A DNA stretch of 14,403 nt. It comes from CAG-390 sp964522215 (GTDB lineage: Bacteria > Bacillota > Clostridia > Oscillospirales > CAG-272). Below, piece after piece: positions 6,254 through 12,468 of the stretch (within the stretch, counting starts at the first letter, position 1; each line of letters opens with the position of its first letter). A program made the position numbers and the translations under genes. The notes beneath the pieces were generated by a model. The model had not been told where the DNA came from. It did not search any database and worked only from the letters and a program-made list of their open reading frames with translations. The stretch lies in contig CAZFVR010000034.1 of NCBI GenBank assembly GCA_964522215.1, forward strand, positions 1 to 14,403, given 5' to 3'.

Positions 6254-7744
6254 ATGAAAAAGCGTGATAGGCTCAGCGAGGCTTCCTTTATCGAGCGGTT
6301 GCGCCCGCTCGGCGTCCTCTCGCTCTTTTTTGTGGCCTCTGTTTGGACGGTCGGAATATACGTTGCCTACGGTGTGGGCTTTTTGGGGTGGCTGATCAGT
6401 GCCGCCGTCTTTGGCGTAGGGTATGGAGTGATGGCGCTTTGGGCGCGTGTCACTCACCGCACGCGCGAGGAGGATGGCGACAGCGGCTATGAGGCCGGCG
6501 GGCGGCATTTCAGCCTCGGCGCGGCCTCCGTTCCCTTAGCCTTGGCCGTGGTCGCCGGCCTTTTTGTGCGCAGCTTTGCGGCGCGAATGGAATATCTTTA
6601 TGCCATGAATACCGTTGGTGCGTACTATGACCCGGATTCGGTATTGCCGTATTTTGTTATGGTGCTGTTCCTCTTCTTATGGGCGTTCGGTACGGTGCTT
6701 TGGTTCATACCGACCGATCGGCTGTTTTCGCACCGCACGGCCACGATATCGGTTGCCGTGGCTTTTATCGGATTTTGCTACAGCTATATGGTCGGCGAGG
6801 GCAGTGCGGCGGCCGGGCTCTGCTTTATCGGTTATATCTTTACCACCGCAGTGGGGCTGAATCAGCGCTCCCTTACCCGCAGCTACCGCGGAACGGTCAT
6901 GGCCTTGGTCTCAACGCGCGCGCGGCTGTATAATATTCGTCTGGTCTGCATCTTTTGCGCGGCGGTGCTGCTTATGTCCTTTGCGGGGTGGGTGGTAGTG
7001 GTCGGTATCGGCACGATCGCTCGCGCTGTCCTTTATATCATGGTGCACGCGGAGGTCTCCTCCGGCGGTACCGATGGGCTTGATCCGCCGTCGGCCACGG
7101 ATGGTGCATCGCTGTTCAATATGTATGTTTTCGGTGCGCATGAAGCGGATGACACCGCAAATTACTATGCGTTCTGCATTTTCGCGGTGATAGCCGTGGT
7201 GGCGCTGATAGTATTTGTCTTCCGCCGCGCGGGAGATATGCGCCGCCTTATCGAGGCGTTAAAGGCGCTTTGCCTGCGTTTGATAGATTTTATCTTTTCC
7301 CCAATTACCGCAAACCTGCCCTTTTTCCTTGCAAACATGCGGCAGGGTAGTGACGATAACTGCACCTTTGAGGATGATGAGGAACGGCTCACCTCCGACC
7401 CAAAGATCGGGTACGGAAAAAAATACGAGCGTGCGCGGCGCACCAAGCGCGACTTTTTGGTGGGACTTAAGGCCGAGCGCACAGAGGCTGATCGCCTGTG
7501 CTATGCCTACGCGGTGTATGTTTCTCAGATGCGCGAGATACCGCAGCTGATAAAGCGCAGTGATACCGCGCGTGAGCTGACAAAAAAGGTCCACCGCAGC
7601 CGCGCCGGAGGTGATGCCGATATGGTCGACATCACGCACGCCTTTGAACGCGCAAAATATTCGGGGGATATCGACCCCGCCGAGGCACGTGCCGCAACCG
7701 ATAAGCTCTGCCGAATGGTCCTTCGCAATATCGGCGAGGAATAA
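6254..7744 (+). CDS. Polytopic membrane protein with DUF4129-like C-terminus (TgpA-like, no transglutaminase core)
   Basis: The protein has 496 residues from the ATG at 6254, chosen for the near-perfect GGGAGGTGA at 6241-6249. About eight membrane segments are visible, at roughly 22-40, 43-63, 90-108, 130-152, 163-180, 184-202, 231-262 and 305-324. A basic cytosolic region follows. The last ~90 residues (about 405-490) include ADRLCYAYAVY, DITHAFERAKYSGDID and AEARAATDKL, resembling the DUF4129 tail of TgpA-type proteins. TgpA proteins usually carry a transglutaminase-like domain between the membrane part and DUF4129. I see no such domain and no Cys-His-Asp triad context, only about 80 charged residues between the last helix and the tail. 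It is the third member of the MoxR-DUF58 cassette. The DUF4129 call is from motif resemblance and gene order. Function unknown. Confidence 0.75.
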   Translation: MKKRDRLSEASFIERLRPLGVLSLFFVASVWTVGIYVAYGVGFLGWLISAAVFGVGYGVMALWARVTHRTREEDGDSGYEAGGRHFSLGAASVPLALAVVAGLFVRSFAARMEYLYAMNTVGAYYDPDSVLPYFVMVLFLFLWAFGTVLWFIPTDRLFSHRTATISVAVAFIGFCYSYMVGEGSAAAGLCFIGYIFTTAVGLNQRSLTRSYRGTVMALVSTRARLYNIRLVCIFCAAVLLMSFAGWVVVVGIGTIARAVLYIMVHAEVSSGGTDGLDPPSATDGASLFNMYVFGAHEADDTANYYAFCIFAVIAVVALIVFVFRRAGDMRRLIEALKALCLRLIDFIFSPITANLPFFLANMRQGSDDNCTFEDDEERLTSDPKIGYGKKYERARRTKRDFLVGLKAERTEADRLCYAYAVYVSQMREIPQLIKRSDTARELTKKVHRSRAGGDADMVDITHAFERAKYSGDIDPAEARAATDKLCRMVLRNIGEE

Positions 7745-7833
7745 GAGTGCCGCGGAGCGTCAACACTAATATCGCCCCTAAAAAATACAAAAGGTCGAGT
7801 ACTAAAAACTAAAAACAAAAAAGCTTACCCATT

Positions 7834-7879
7834 TGTGAGTTCGCAAGCTTCCTCACATAAAACAAAACTAAAGCAGGAG
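7834..7879 (+). promoter_or_regulatory. Candidate preQ1-I-like riboswitch in the queT leader
   Basis: A 6-bp stem TGTGAG/CTCACA (7834-7839 with 7852-7857) closes the loop TTCGCAAGCTTC. It is followed by an A-rich tail with AAAACTAAAGC that runs straight into the AGGAG ribosome site. A short stem, an L1 beginning U or UU then C, and an A-rich single-stranded tail ending at the ribosome site match the preQ1-I layout, and loop GCTT can pair with tail AAGC. The canonical TAG/CTA pseudoknot pairing is absent and similar A-rich tails occur elsewhere nearby, so this is tentative. Confidence 0.3.
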
Positions 7880-7880
7880 A

Positions 7881-7900
7881 GGGAACGTCTGTCCGTTCCC
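7881..7900 (+). promoter_or_regulatory. Perfect 7-bp hairpin between ribosome site and queT ATG
   Basis: GGGAACG pairs exactly with CGTTCCC around TCTGTC. It starts one base after AGGAG and ends 12 bases before the ATG at 7913. It either sequesters the site, brings it nearer the ATG when folded, or means that translation starts earlier, for example at the in-frame CTG at 7889. Confidence 0.6.
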
Positions 7901-7912
7901 GAAAAAACAAAA

Positions 7913-8404
7913 ATGAAAAAACAGCAAAACTGGGTCCGTGCCCTTTGCCGTGCGGCTATGATCGCCGCACTCTACACCATCTTTACGCTTATCTCCGGTG
8001 CTATGGGACTGGCAGGGGGGGTGATCCAGTTTAGGATATCCGAGGCCTTTTGCATACTCGGCGTATTTACACCGTCAGCCATACCCGGTATAGCTGTTGG
8101 GTGCCTTGTCTCCAATCTTTTGGTCGGCGGGGCGATGTGGGATATCATCCTCGGCACGGCAGCCTCCTTTATCGGAATGCTCGGTCTTCGCGCCCTGCGT
8201 CGCTTCCCATATATCGCGCCACTGCCCTACGTGCTTGCAAACGTGATAATAGTGCCGCTCGTTTTGCGCTTTGTGTACGCCGCCGAGGGAAGTCTGCCGT
8301 ATTTTATGCTTACGGTGGGCATCGGCGAGGTCACTTGCGCATGGATAGGCGGCAGGCTGCTTTATGCGGCACTGCGGCGGCGGGCGAGTATGATCTTTAC
8401 CTGA
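7913..8404 (+). CDS. queT: QueT family transporter (queuosine precursor, ECF S component)
   Basis: The protein has 163 residues from the ATG at 7913, the usual QueT length. Five or six membrane helices are evident. The family core IQFRISEAFCILGVFTPSAI followed by PGIAVGCLVSNLL and AMWDIILGTAASFIG is clear, and GEVTCAWIGG appears near the C-terminus. QueT proteins (PF06177) are substrate-binding S components of ECF transporters for queuosine precursors such as preQ1 or preQ0. The energising ECF module is not in this window. The frame is open upstream to a GTG at 7835, but those residues are non-conserved and overlap leader structures, so they are taken as untranslated. The start remains uncertain because the only good ribosome site (AGGAG at 7875-7879) is 33 bases from the ATG. 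The candidate preQ1 element upstream fits the function. Confidence 0.88.
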   Translation: MKKQQNWVRALCRAAMIAALYTIFTLISGAMGLAGGVIQFRISEAFCILGVFTPSAIPGIAVGCLVSNLLVGGAMWDIILGTAASFIGMLGLRALRRFPYIAPLPYVLANVIIVPLVLRFVYAAEGSLPYFMLTVGIGEVTCAWIGGRLLYAALRRRASMIFT

Positions 8405-8506
8405 TGGCGGCGCAGTGTCGTCTATCCGTATAAAAATCAAGGATATTACATAGTCAAACAAACTAAAAGCTAAAAGCCGTAAAAAATAAAAGGGCAGTGC
8501 AGTGGA

Positions 8507-9397
8507 ATGAACATTTTGTATTTCAGATACGCGCTTGAGATCGCCGAGTGCGGGTCGCTCAGCCGCGCCGCGGAGCGCCTGTATATCGGTCAGCCAAATC
8601 TCAGCCGCGCCATGCGTGAGCTTGAGGGGACGCTGGGGACAGAGCTGTTTGAGCGTTCCTCCCGCGGTATGGTACCAACGTCGGACGGAGAGGTGTTTTT
8701 GCAGTATGCAAAAAAGATCCTCACCGAGGTGGATGCCGTTGAGGTCATGTTTAAAAACGGAGTTGTAAAAAAACAGCGGTTTTCGCTGTCAGCTCCCGCG
8801 GCGGGATATATATCCGAGGCGTTTGCCGCGCTGAGCCTTTCCTTTGATGCCACAGCTTCCTTGGAGGTCACCTGCCGTGAGGCAGAGAGCCAAGAAAACA
8901 TTGCCGCGGTGGCGGATGGCGAGTGCGCACTGGGCATAATAAGATATGATGCGCGGCAGGATAAGTTCCATAAAACAAGGCTTGACGGGCGCGGTATAAA
9001 CTATGAGTTGATAGGCGAATTTGAGCCTGTGGTAATATGCTCGGCGGCATCTCCGGCTGCAAGCGGCGCGGGACTCTGTGGGCTTATCGAGGTCAGCTGT
9101 GCGGCAATGTCTATGCCGCTGTTGCCATCGGGTGATGACAGCACCGAGTGCGGGCGGCTGTTTCTTTCGGATCGCGCGGCCTGCCTTGATGTGCTGTCGC
9201 AAAATCCGGGCACATTTATGTGGTCATCTCCCGAGCCGGAGGGGGCACTGGCACTGCACGGACTCACCCAAGTCCGCCTCGATGCACGTGGCAGGATTTT
9301 TAAGGATGTTATGATCAACCGTGCCGATCACAGCCTATCCGAGCTTGAAAAAAGCTTTATCTCCGAGCTTTGCCGCATCCGCCGCGAGCTGTTTTGA
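8507..9397 (+). CDS. LysR family transcriptional regulator
   Basis: The protein has 296 residues, normal for the family. The N-terminal winged helix-turn-helix covers about residues 1-60, with the typical EIAECGSLSRAAERLYIGQP and NLSRAMRELEGTLGTELFER. A linker helix follows to about residue 85. The rest (about 90-290) is the periplasmic-binding-protein-like effector domain, which is divergent, so no ligand can be named. LysR proteins act as tetramers and usually regulate an adjacent gene. Here the upstream neighbour queT is 102 bp away on the same strand, and the downstream asparaginase gene is convergent. The ribosome site is poor (only GTGGA next to the ATG), which suggests low expression or coupling. 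The target may be its own promoter, queT or a distant locus. Confidence 0.88.
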   Translation: MNILYFRYALEIAECGSLSRAAERLYIGQPNLSRAMRELEGTLGTELFERSSRGMVPTSDGEVFLQYAKKILTEVDAVEVMFKNGVVKKQRFSLSAPAAGYISEAFAALSLSFDATASLEVTCREAESQENIAAVADGECALGIIRYDARQDKFHKTRLDGRGINYELIGEFEPVVICSAASPAASGAGLCGLIEVSCAAMSMPLLPSGDDSTECGRLFLSDRAACLDVLSQNPGTFMWSSPEPEGALALHGLTQVRLDARGRIFKDVMINRADHSLSELEKSFISELCRIRRELF

Positions 9398-9435
9398 TGC
9401 CGCGCGGCATGATGCTCAGATCCGCCGATCCAATA

Positions 9436-9474
9436 AAAAACGCACATCGAGACTGTTGCTCGGTGTGCGTTTTT
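9436..9474. terminator. Bidirectional intrinsic terminator between LysR and asparaginase genes
   Basis: A 16-bp stem (AAAAACGCACATCGAG with CTCGGTGTGCGTTTTT, one G-T pair) closes a 7-nt loop. T runs end the hairpin on both strands. It sits 38 bp after the LysR stop and 31 bp beyond the convergent asparaginase stop, serving both. Confidence 0.93.
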
Positions 9475-9504
9475 GCGTGTTGTTTTTTTGCATGCGCGGA
9501 GGGG

Positions 9505-10524
9505 TCAAAACATACGTGCGCCGGCGCCGCGGGTCATCTCCTCAGGCGGGAGGATATCATGGCATACGGGTGTGTAGAACAAGCGGCGGCGCATTTCCGG
9601 GTCATCGGTCTGCGGCAGTATCCACATAAGCTTTGTGAAACAGGCCTCGGGGGTCATATCAAAGGCCTCAAGCACACCGATATCACGCAGGCTGCTGCCG
9701 ACTTGATAGACAGAGAGGTCTGTCCCCTCGCTTTGTACCTGTGTGGTCATTGCAACCGTTTTGCCTGCAGCAACGGCGGCGGATACCTCGCGGCGGAACG
9801 CTCCCCCACGGTCGGGCAGCCCGCCCACTCCAAAGGATTCTATCACCAGCGCGTTGTATTTTTCAAGCATAAAGTGCAGCAGCTCGGTATCCGTTCCCGG
9901 TGTCAGCTTCAGCAGCCCCACCGAGCCGTCAAGGCGGTCAAAAAAATGCTCCCGTCCTGTAGTCGGGTCAAAAAATATCGTCAGGCGGCCGTTTTGCACT
10001 GTGGCCAGCGGCGGATAATTGGGGCTTGAAAAGGCCGCAAAGCTTTTGGTCTTGGTCTTTCTCGCACGTGTGCCAAGCATCACCTGCCCGCCAAACACCA
10101 CAAGCACACCGGAGAGAGCGGAGGCGGCACAAAGAAAGCTATCCGCAAGATTTTGCTTTGAATCTGTTGTGTCAAAGCCTATCGGCTTTTGCGCTCCGGT
10201 AAGCACTATCGGCTTTGGGCTGTTTTGTATCAAATATGAGAGCGCGGAGGCGGTATATGCCAGCGTGTCTGTGCCGTGCGCTATCACAAAGCCATCGTAG
10301 CGGTCGTAGCTTGCTATTATCTCTCGCGCCATCTGCTGCCAATGCGCGGGGGTGATATCGGTGCTGTCAAGCTCAAAAAGCTGGCGGGCATCCACACGGC
10401 ACATATTTTGCACCTCCGGTACATGCCGCAGCAGCCGCTCCGCACCGATGGCGGGGGAGAGGGCATTGCCCGAAAGCTCGGAGGCTATCGTTCCGCCCGT
10501 GCCGATAAACAAGATATCCTTCAA
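9505..10524 (-). CDS. ansA: L-asparaginase, type I (cytoplasmic)
   Basis: The protein has 339 residues, close to E. coli AnsA in length, and has no signal peptide. It hydrolyses asparagine to aspartate and ammonia. The first signature FIGTGGTIAS (6-15) supplies the nucleophile Thr12. The second, AHGTDTLAYTAS (82-93), supplies Thr85 and Asp86. ELDSTDITP (51-59) matches the substrate-binding serine segment, and GTRARKTKT near residue 150-160 carries the catalytic lysine region. The start is a TTG with GGAGG about 12 bases upstream, a slightly long spacing; no better start is available. Two tRNA genes lie just upstream on the same strand and are cut off by a strong terminator, so ansA probably has its own weak promoter in the AT-rich 10540-10582 region. 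TTGACA is present there on the minus strand (10556-10561), but no -10 fits before the ribosome site. Confidence 0.92.
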   Translation of the reverse strand: MKDILFIGTGGTIASELSGNALSPAIGAERLLRHVPEVQNMCRVDARQLFELDSTDITPAHWQQMAREIIASYDRYDGFVIAHGTDTLAYTASALSYLIQNSPKPIVLTGAQKPIGFDTTDSKQNLADSFLCAASALSGVLVVFGGQVMLGTRARKTKTKSFAAFSSPNYPPLATVQNGRLTIFFDPTTGREHFFDRLDGSVGLLKLTPGTDTELLHFMLEKYNALVIESFGVGGLPDRGGAFRREVSAAVAAGKTVAMTTQVQSEGTDLSVYQVGSSLRDIGVLEAFDMTPEACFTKLMWILPQTDDPEMRRRLFYTPVCHDILPPEEMTRGAGARMF

Positions 10525-10582
10525 TTTTTGTATCTACCTCCGAGTGGTATTGTGGTGTCAAATAAAGATCGGTTAAATAATA

Positions 10583-10625
10583 AAAATACCGCTGTGCGCT
10601 GCAAAGCAAAGCACAACGGTATTTT
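10583..10625 (-). terminator. Intrinsic terminator after the tRNA genes
   Basis: A 15-bp stem (AAAATACCGTTGTGC with GCACAGCGGTATTTT on the minus strand, one G-T pair) is followed by TATTATTT. It begins at the last base of the tRNA-Glu CCA and ends tRNA transcription before ansA. Confidence 0.88.
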
Positions 10626-10699
10626 GGTGACCCGTACGGGAATTGAACCCATGTTACTGCCGTGAAAGGGCGGTGTCTTAACCTCTTGACCAACGGGCC
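10625..10699 (-). tRNA. tRNA-Glu (TTC anticodon)
   Basis: Read on the minus strand, the acceptor stem GGCCCGT pairs with ACGGGTC (one G-U). The anticodon arm CCGCC-CTTTCAC-GGCAG displays TTC, and the T arm is ATGGG-TTCAATT-CCCGT. CCA is encoded. It lies one base after tRNA-Met on the same strand and shares its promoter. Glu-TTC tRNA is a known substrate class for the mnm5s2U pathway that includes MnmM in this window. Confidence 0.95.
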
Positions 10700-10700
10700 G

Positions 10701-10774
10701 TAGCGGGAGTTGGATTTGAACCCACGACCTATCGGGTATGAACCGATTGCTCTAGCCAACTGAGCTATCCCGCC
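10701..10774 (-). tRNA. tRNA-Met (CAT anticodon), probably elongator
   Basis: On the minus strand the acceptor GGCGGGA pairs with TCCCGCT (first pair G-U), the D arm is GCTC...GAGC, and the anticodon arm is ATCGG-TTCATAC-CCGAT. It lacks the three G-C anticodon-stem pairs of initiator tRNA. CAT could also be tRNA-Ile2 (lysidine), but the body resembles elongator Met. CCA is not encoded. The T stem GTGGG/CCAAC has one G-A mismatch at 51:63. Confidence 0.9.
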
Positions 10775-10787
10775 GTAATGCTTTAAT

Positions 10788-10816
10788 ATTATACCACAGA
10801 CGAGGCGGCTTGTCAA
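10788..10816 (-). promoter_or_regulatory. Consensus sigma-A promoter of the tRNA-Met/tRNA-Glu pair
   Basis: On the minus strand TTGACA (10816-10811) and TATAAT (10793-10788) are both perfect, with 17-bp spacing and TGG before the -10. An AT-rich stretch upstream (10817-10880) may act as an UP element. The start would lie only a few bases before the tRNA-Met 5' end. Confidence 0.93.
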
Positions 10817-10893
10817 TACCTTTTTTGACTTTTTATCGCAAAAAATATTTTTTTATTTTTTTGTAATATTTATATTTGATATGCCTATATCCC

Positions 10894-10922
10894 TTGATTT
10901 TTCGGCCTTTTTATTGTATAAT
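10894..10922 (+). promoter_or_regulatory. Promoter of the rnf operon
   Basis: TTGATT at 10894-10899 and a perfect TATAAT at 10917-10922 are 17 bp apart. Transcription would begin near 10929 and give a leader of about 115 nt before rnfC. It is divergent from the tRNA promoter, about 80 bp away. Confidence 0.85.
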
Positions 10923-10928
10923 AGTTCT

Positions 10929-11040
10929 GAACAAGTTTAGGGTCGCCGCGTGCAAGGGGCGGCGGGGAGCCGGGCAGTTTGCGCGGCTTGCCGCAAAAAG
11001 CTTGCCTCGGGGCCGCAAAGCTTAATATTTTAGAGGTCAG
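10929..11040 (+). promoter_or_regulatory. Structured rnf leader with three stem-loops
   Basis: Stem 1: CGCCGC/GCGGCG (10944-10949 with 10959-10964). Stem 2: AGCCG/CGGCT (10968-10972 with 10984-10988), with an inner GCA/TGC. Stem 3: AAGCTTGC with GC-AAGCTT (10998-11005 with 11015-11023, one bulged A), which ends just before the AGAGG ribosome site. I do not recognise a riboswitch class. No T run follows stem 3, so any control would act at translation or on stability. Confidence 0.5.
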
Positions 11041-11045
11041 ATGAC

Positions 11046-12362
11046 ATGTTTTACACATTTAAAGGCGGTACACATGTGCGCGAATACAAAAATACGCGCT
11101 CGATGCCTATCACTGATATGCCCGCACCGGAGGTGGTGGAGATCCCCCTCGGTCAGCATATAGGCGCGCCCTGCCGTGCGGTGGTCGCGGTCGGCGACTA
11201 TGTTATGCGCGGTCAGCTCATCGGCGAGGCGGCAGAGGGTTTGGGCTGTGCGGTGCATTCCTCTGTTTCCGGTCGTGTGCGTGCCATGGGCTCACGCCCG
11301 AACGCGCAGGGGCGGCAGGTGGACACCGTTATCATTGAAAACGATGGTGAGATGCGCCTCTCCCCGGATGTCCATCCCTTTGAAAAAAAGCTTTCGGACA
11401 CCACTCCGGAGGAGATAGTTGATGTTGTGCGCCGTGCGGGCATTTCCGGCATGGGCGGTGCAACCTTCCCGACGTGGGCAAAGCTTTCGGGTGCCATCGG
11501 CAAGGTAAGGCGGCTTTTGATAAACTGCGCCGAGTGCGAGCCGTTTATTACCGTCAACCATCGCCTGATGCTGGAGCACCCGGAGCAGATAGTGGGCGGG
11601 GCAAAGATCCTCTTGCGCGCGCTGGGGCTGCCAAAGGCCGAGGTCGCGATAGAGGATAACAAGCTCAATGCAGCGGAGAAGATAGCCGAGGAGATAGGGG
11701 AAAGCCCACTGCTTGAGGTCAAGCTGATGCGCACAAAGTACCCGCAGGGAGACGAGCGGCAGCTGATATTTGCGTTGACGGGGCGGGAGATCCCGGAGGG
11801 CAAGCTTCCCGCAGACGTAGGATGCGTGGTCTTTAATGCCGAGACCTGTGCGGCTATCTATAATGCATTTGCCACCGGCATGCCGCTTATCGACCGTTGC
11901 GTTACGGTGGATGGCGATTGCGTGAGCTACCCGCAAAACCTGCGTGTGCCGCTTGGAACCTCGGTAAGACAGCTCATAGACTACTGCGGCGGTTTTTCTG
12001 CCGAGCCTTATAAGATAATAAACGGCGGCCCGATGATGGGCGCAGCGATATGGGATATCGATATGCCGATAACCAAGGGCACCTCGGCAATACTGGCGTT
12101 CTCGCGTGATTTTGCCGCTGTGCGGGATGACGGCGCGTGCATTCGTTGCGGTCGTTGCGTTAAAAACTGCCCCATGCACCTGATGCCCGCATATCTTGCC
12201 CAGTATGCAATAGCAGGCAAGTATGAAGAGGCTGAGCGCATGCATGTTATGAGCTGTGTTGAATGCGGCACATGCTCGTACAACTGCCCGGGCAGTGTGC
12301 CGATAGTGCAGTACATAAGAGTTGCAAAGGGTGCTTTGCGTGCGCGCGCTGTGAAAAAATAA
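11046..12362 (+). CDS. rnfC: Rnf complex subunit RnfC
   Basis: The protein has 438 residues, the usual length for Clostridia RnfC. FKGGTHVREYK (5-15) is the family's N-terminal signature. GMGGATFPTWAKL (135-147) begins the NuoF-like NADH/FMN-binding domain, with NCAECEP at 160-166 and PQGDERQLI at 233-241. Two 4Fe-4S clusters are provided by Cys365, 368, 371, 375 and Cys404, 407, 410, 414, with the two sets arranged ferredoxin-fashion so that the fourth Cys of each binds the other cluster. In the Rnf complex, RnfC is the cytoplasmic subunit that exchanges electrons with NAD(H). The ATG at 11046 has AGAGG ten bases upstream. Another ATG at 11041 is out of frame. It is the first gene of the operon, followed by rnfD after 106 bp. 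Confidence 0.96.
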   Translation: MFYTFKGGTHVREYKNTRSMPITDMPAPEVVEIPLGQHIGAPCRAVVAVGDYVMRGQLIGEAAEGLGCAVHSSVSGRVRAMGSRPNAQGRQVDTVIIENDGEMRLSPDVHPFEKKLSDTTPEEIVDVVRRAGISGMGGATFPTWAKLSGAIGKVRRLLINCAECEPFITVNHRLMLEHPEQIVGGAKILLRALGLPKAEVAIEDNKLNAAEKIAEEIGESPLLEVKLMRTKYPQGDERQLIFALTGREIPEGKLPADVGCVVFNAETCAAIYNAFATGMPLIDRCVTVDGDCVSYPQNLRVPLGTSVRQLIDYCGGFSAEPYKIINGGPMMGAAIWDIDMPITKGTSAILAFSRDFAAVRDDGACIRCGRCVKNCPMHLMPAYLAQYAIAGKYEEAERMHVMSCVECGTCSYNCPGSVPIVQYIRVAKGALRARAVKK

Positions 12363-12424
12363 GTCCTTTTTCTTTATACCTGCCGTTGTGGCGTTTGGAC
12401 CTTGACGGATCGATAGGTTTAAAT

Positions 12425-12454
12425 GAGTTTTAAAGAGTTTTGATGTGTTTTGAA
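12425..12454 (+). repeat. Three imperfect 10-bp direct repeats before rnfD
   Basis: GAGTTTTAAA, GAGTTTTGAT and GTGTTTTGAA follow one another with an exact 10-bp period, immediately before the rnfD ribosome site. The period equals about one helical turn. Whether this binds a protein or is just T-rich spacer is unknown. Confidence 0.5.
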
Positions 12455-12468
12455 AAGAGGGTATCTTT

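Noticed and set aside
7745..7800. A second preQ1-like element (GGAGCG...CGCCCC with an A-rich tail)
   Set aside because: The stem has an A-C mismatch and the loop lacks the conserved pattern; A-rich tails are common in these spacers.
7835..7912. GTG-started extension of QueT
   Set aside because: There is no ribosome site before 7835, the residues are not QueT-like, and the segment holds RNA stems.
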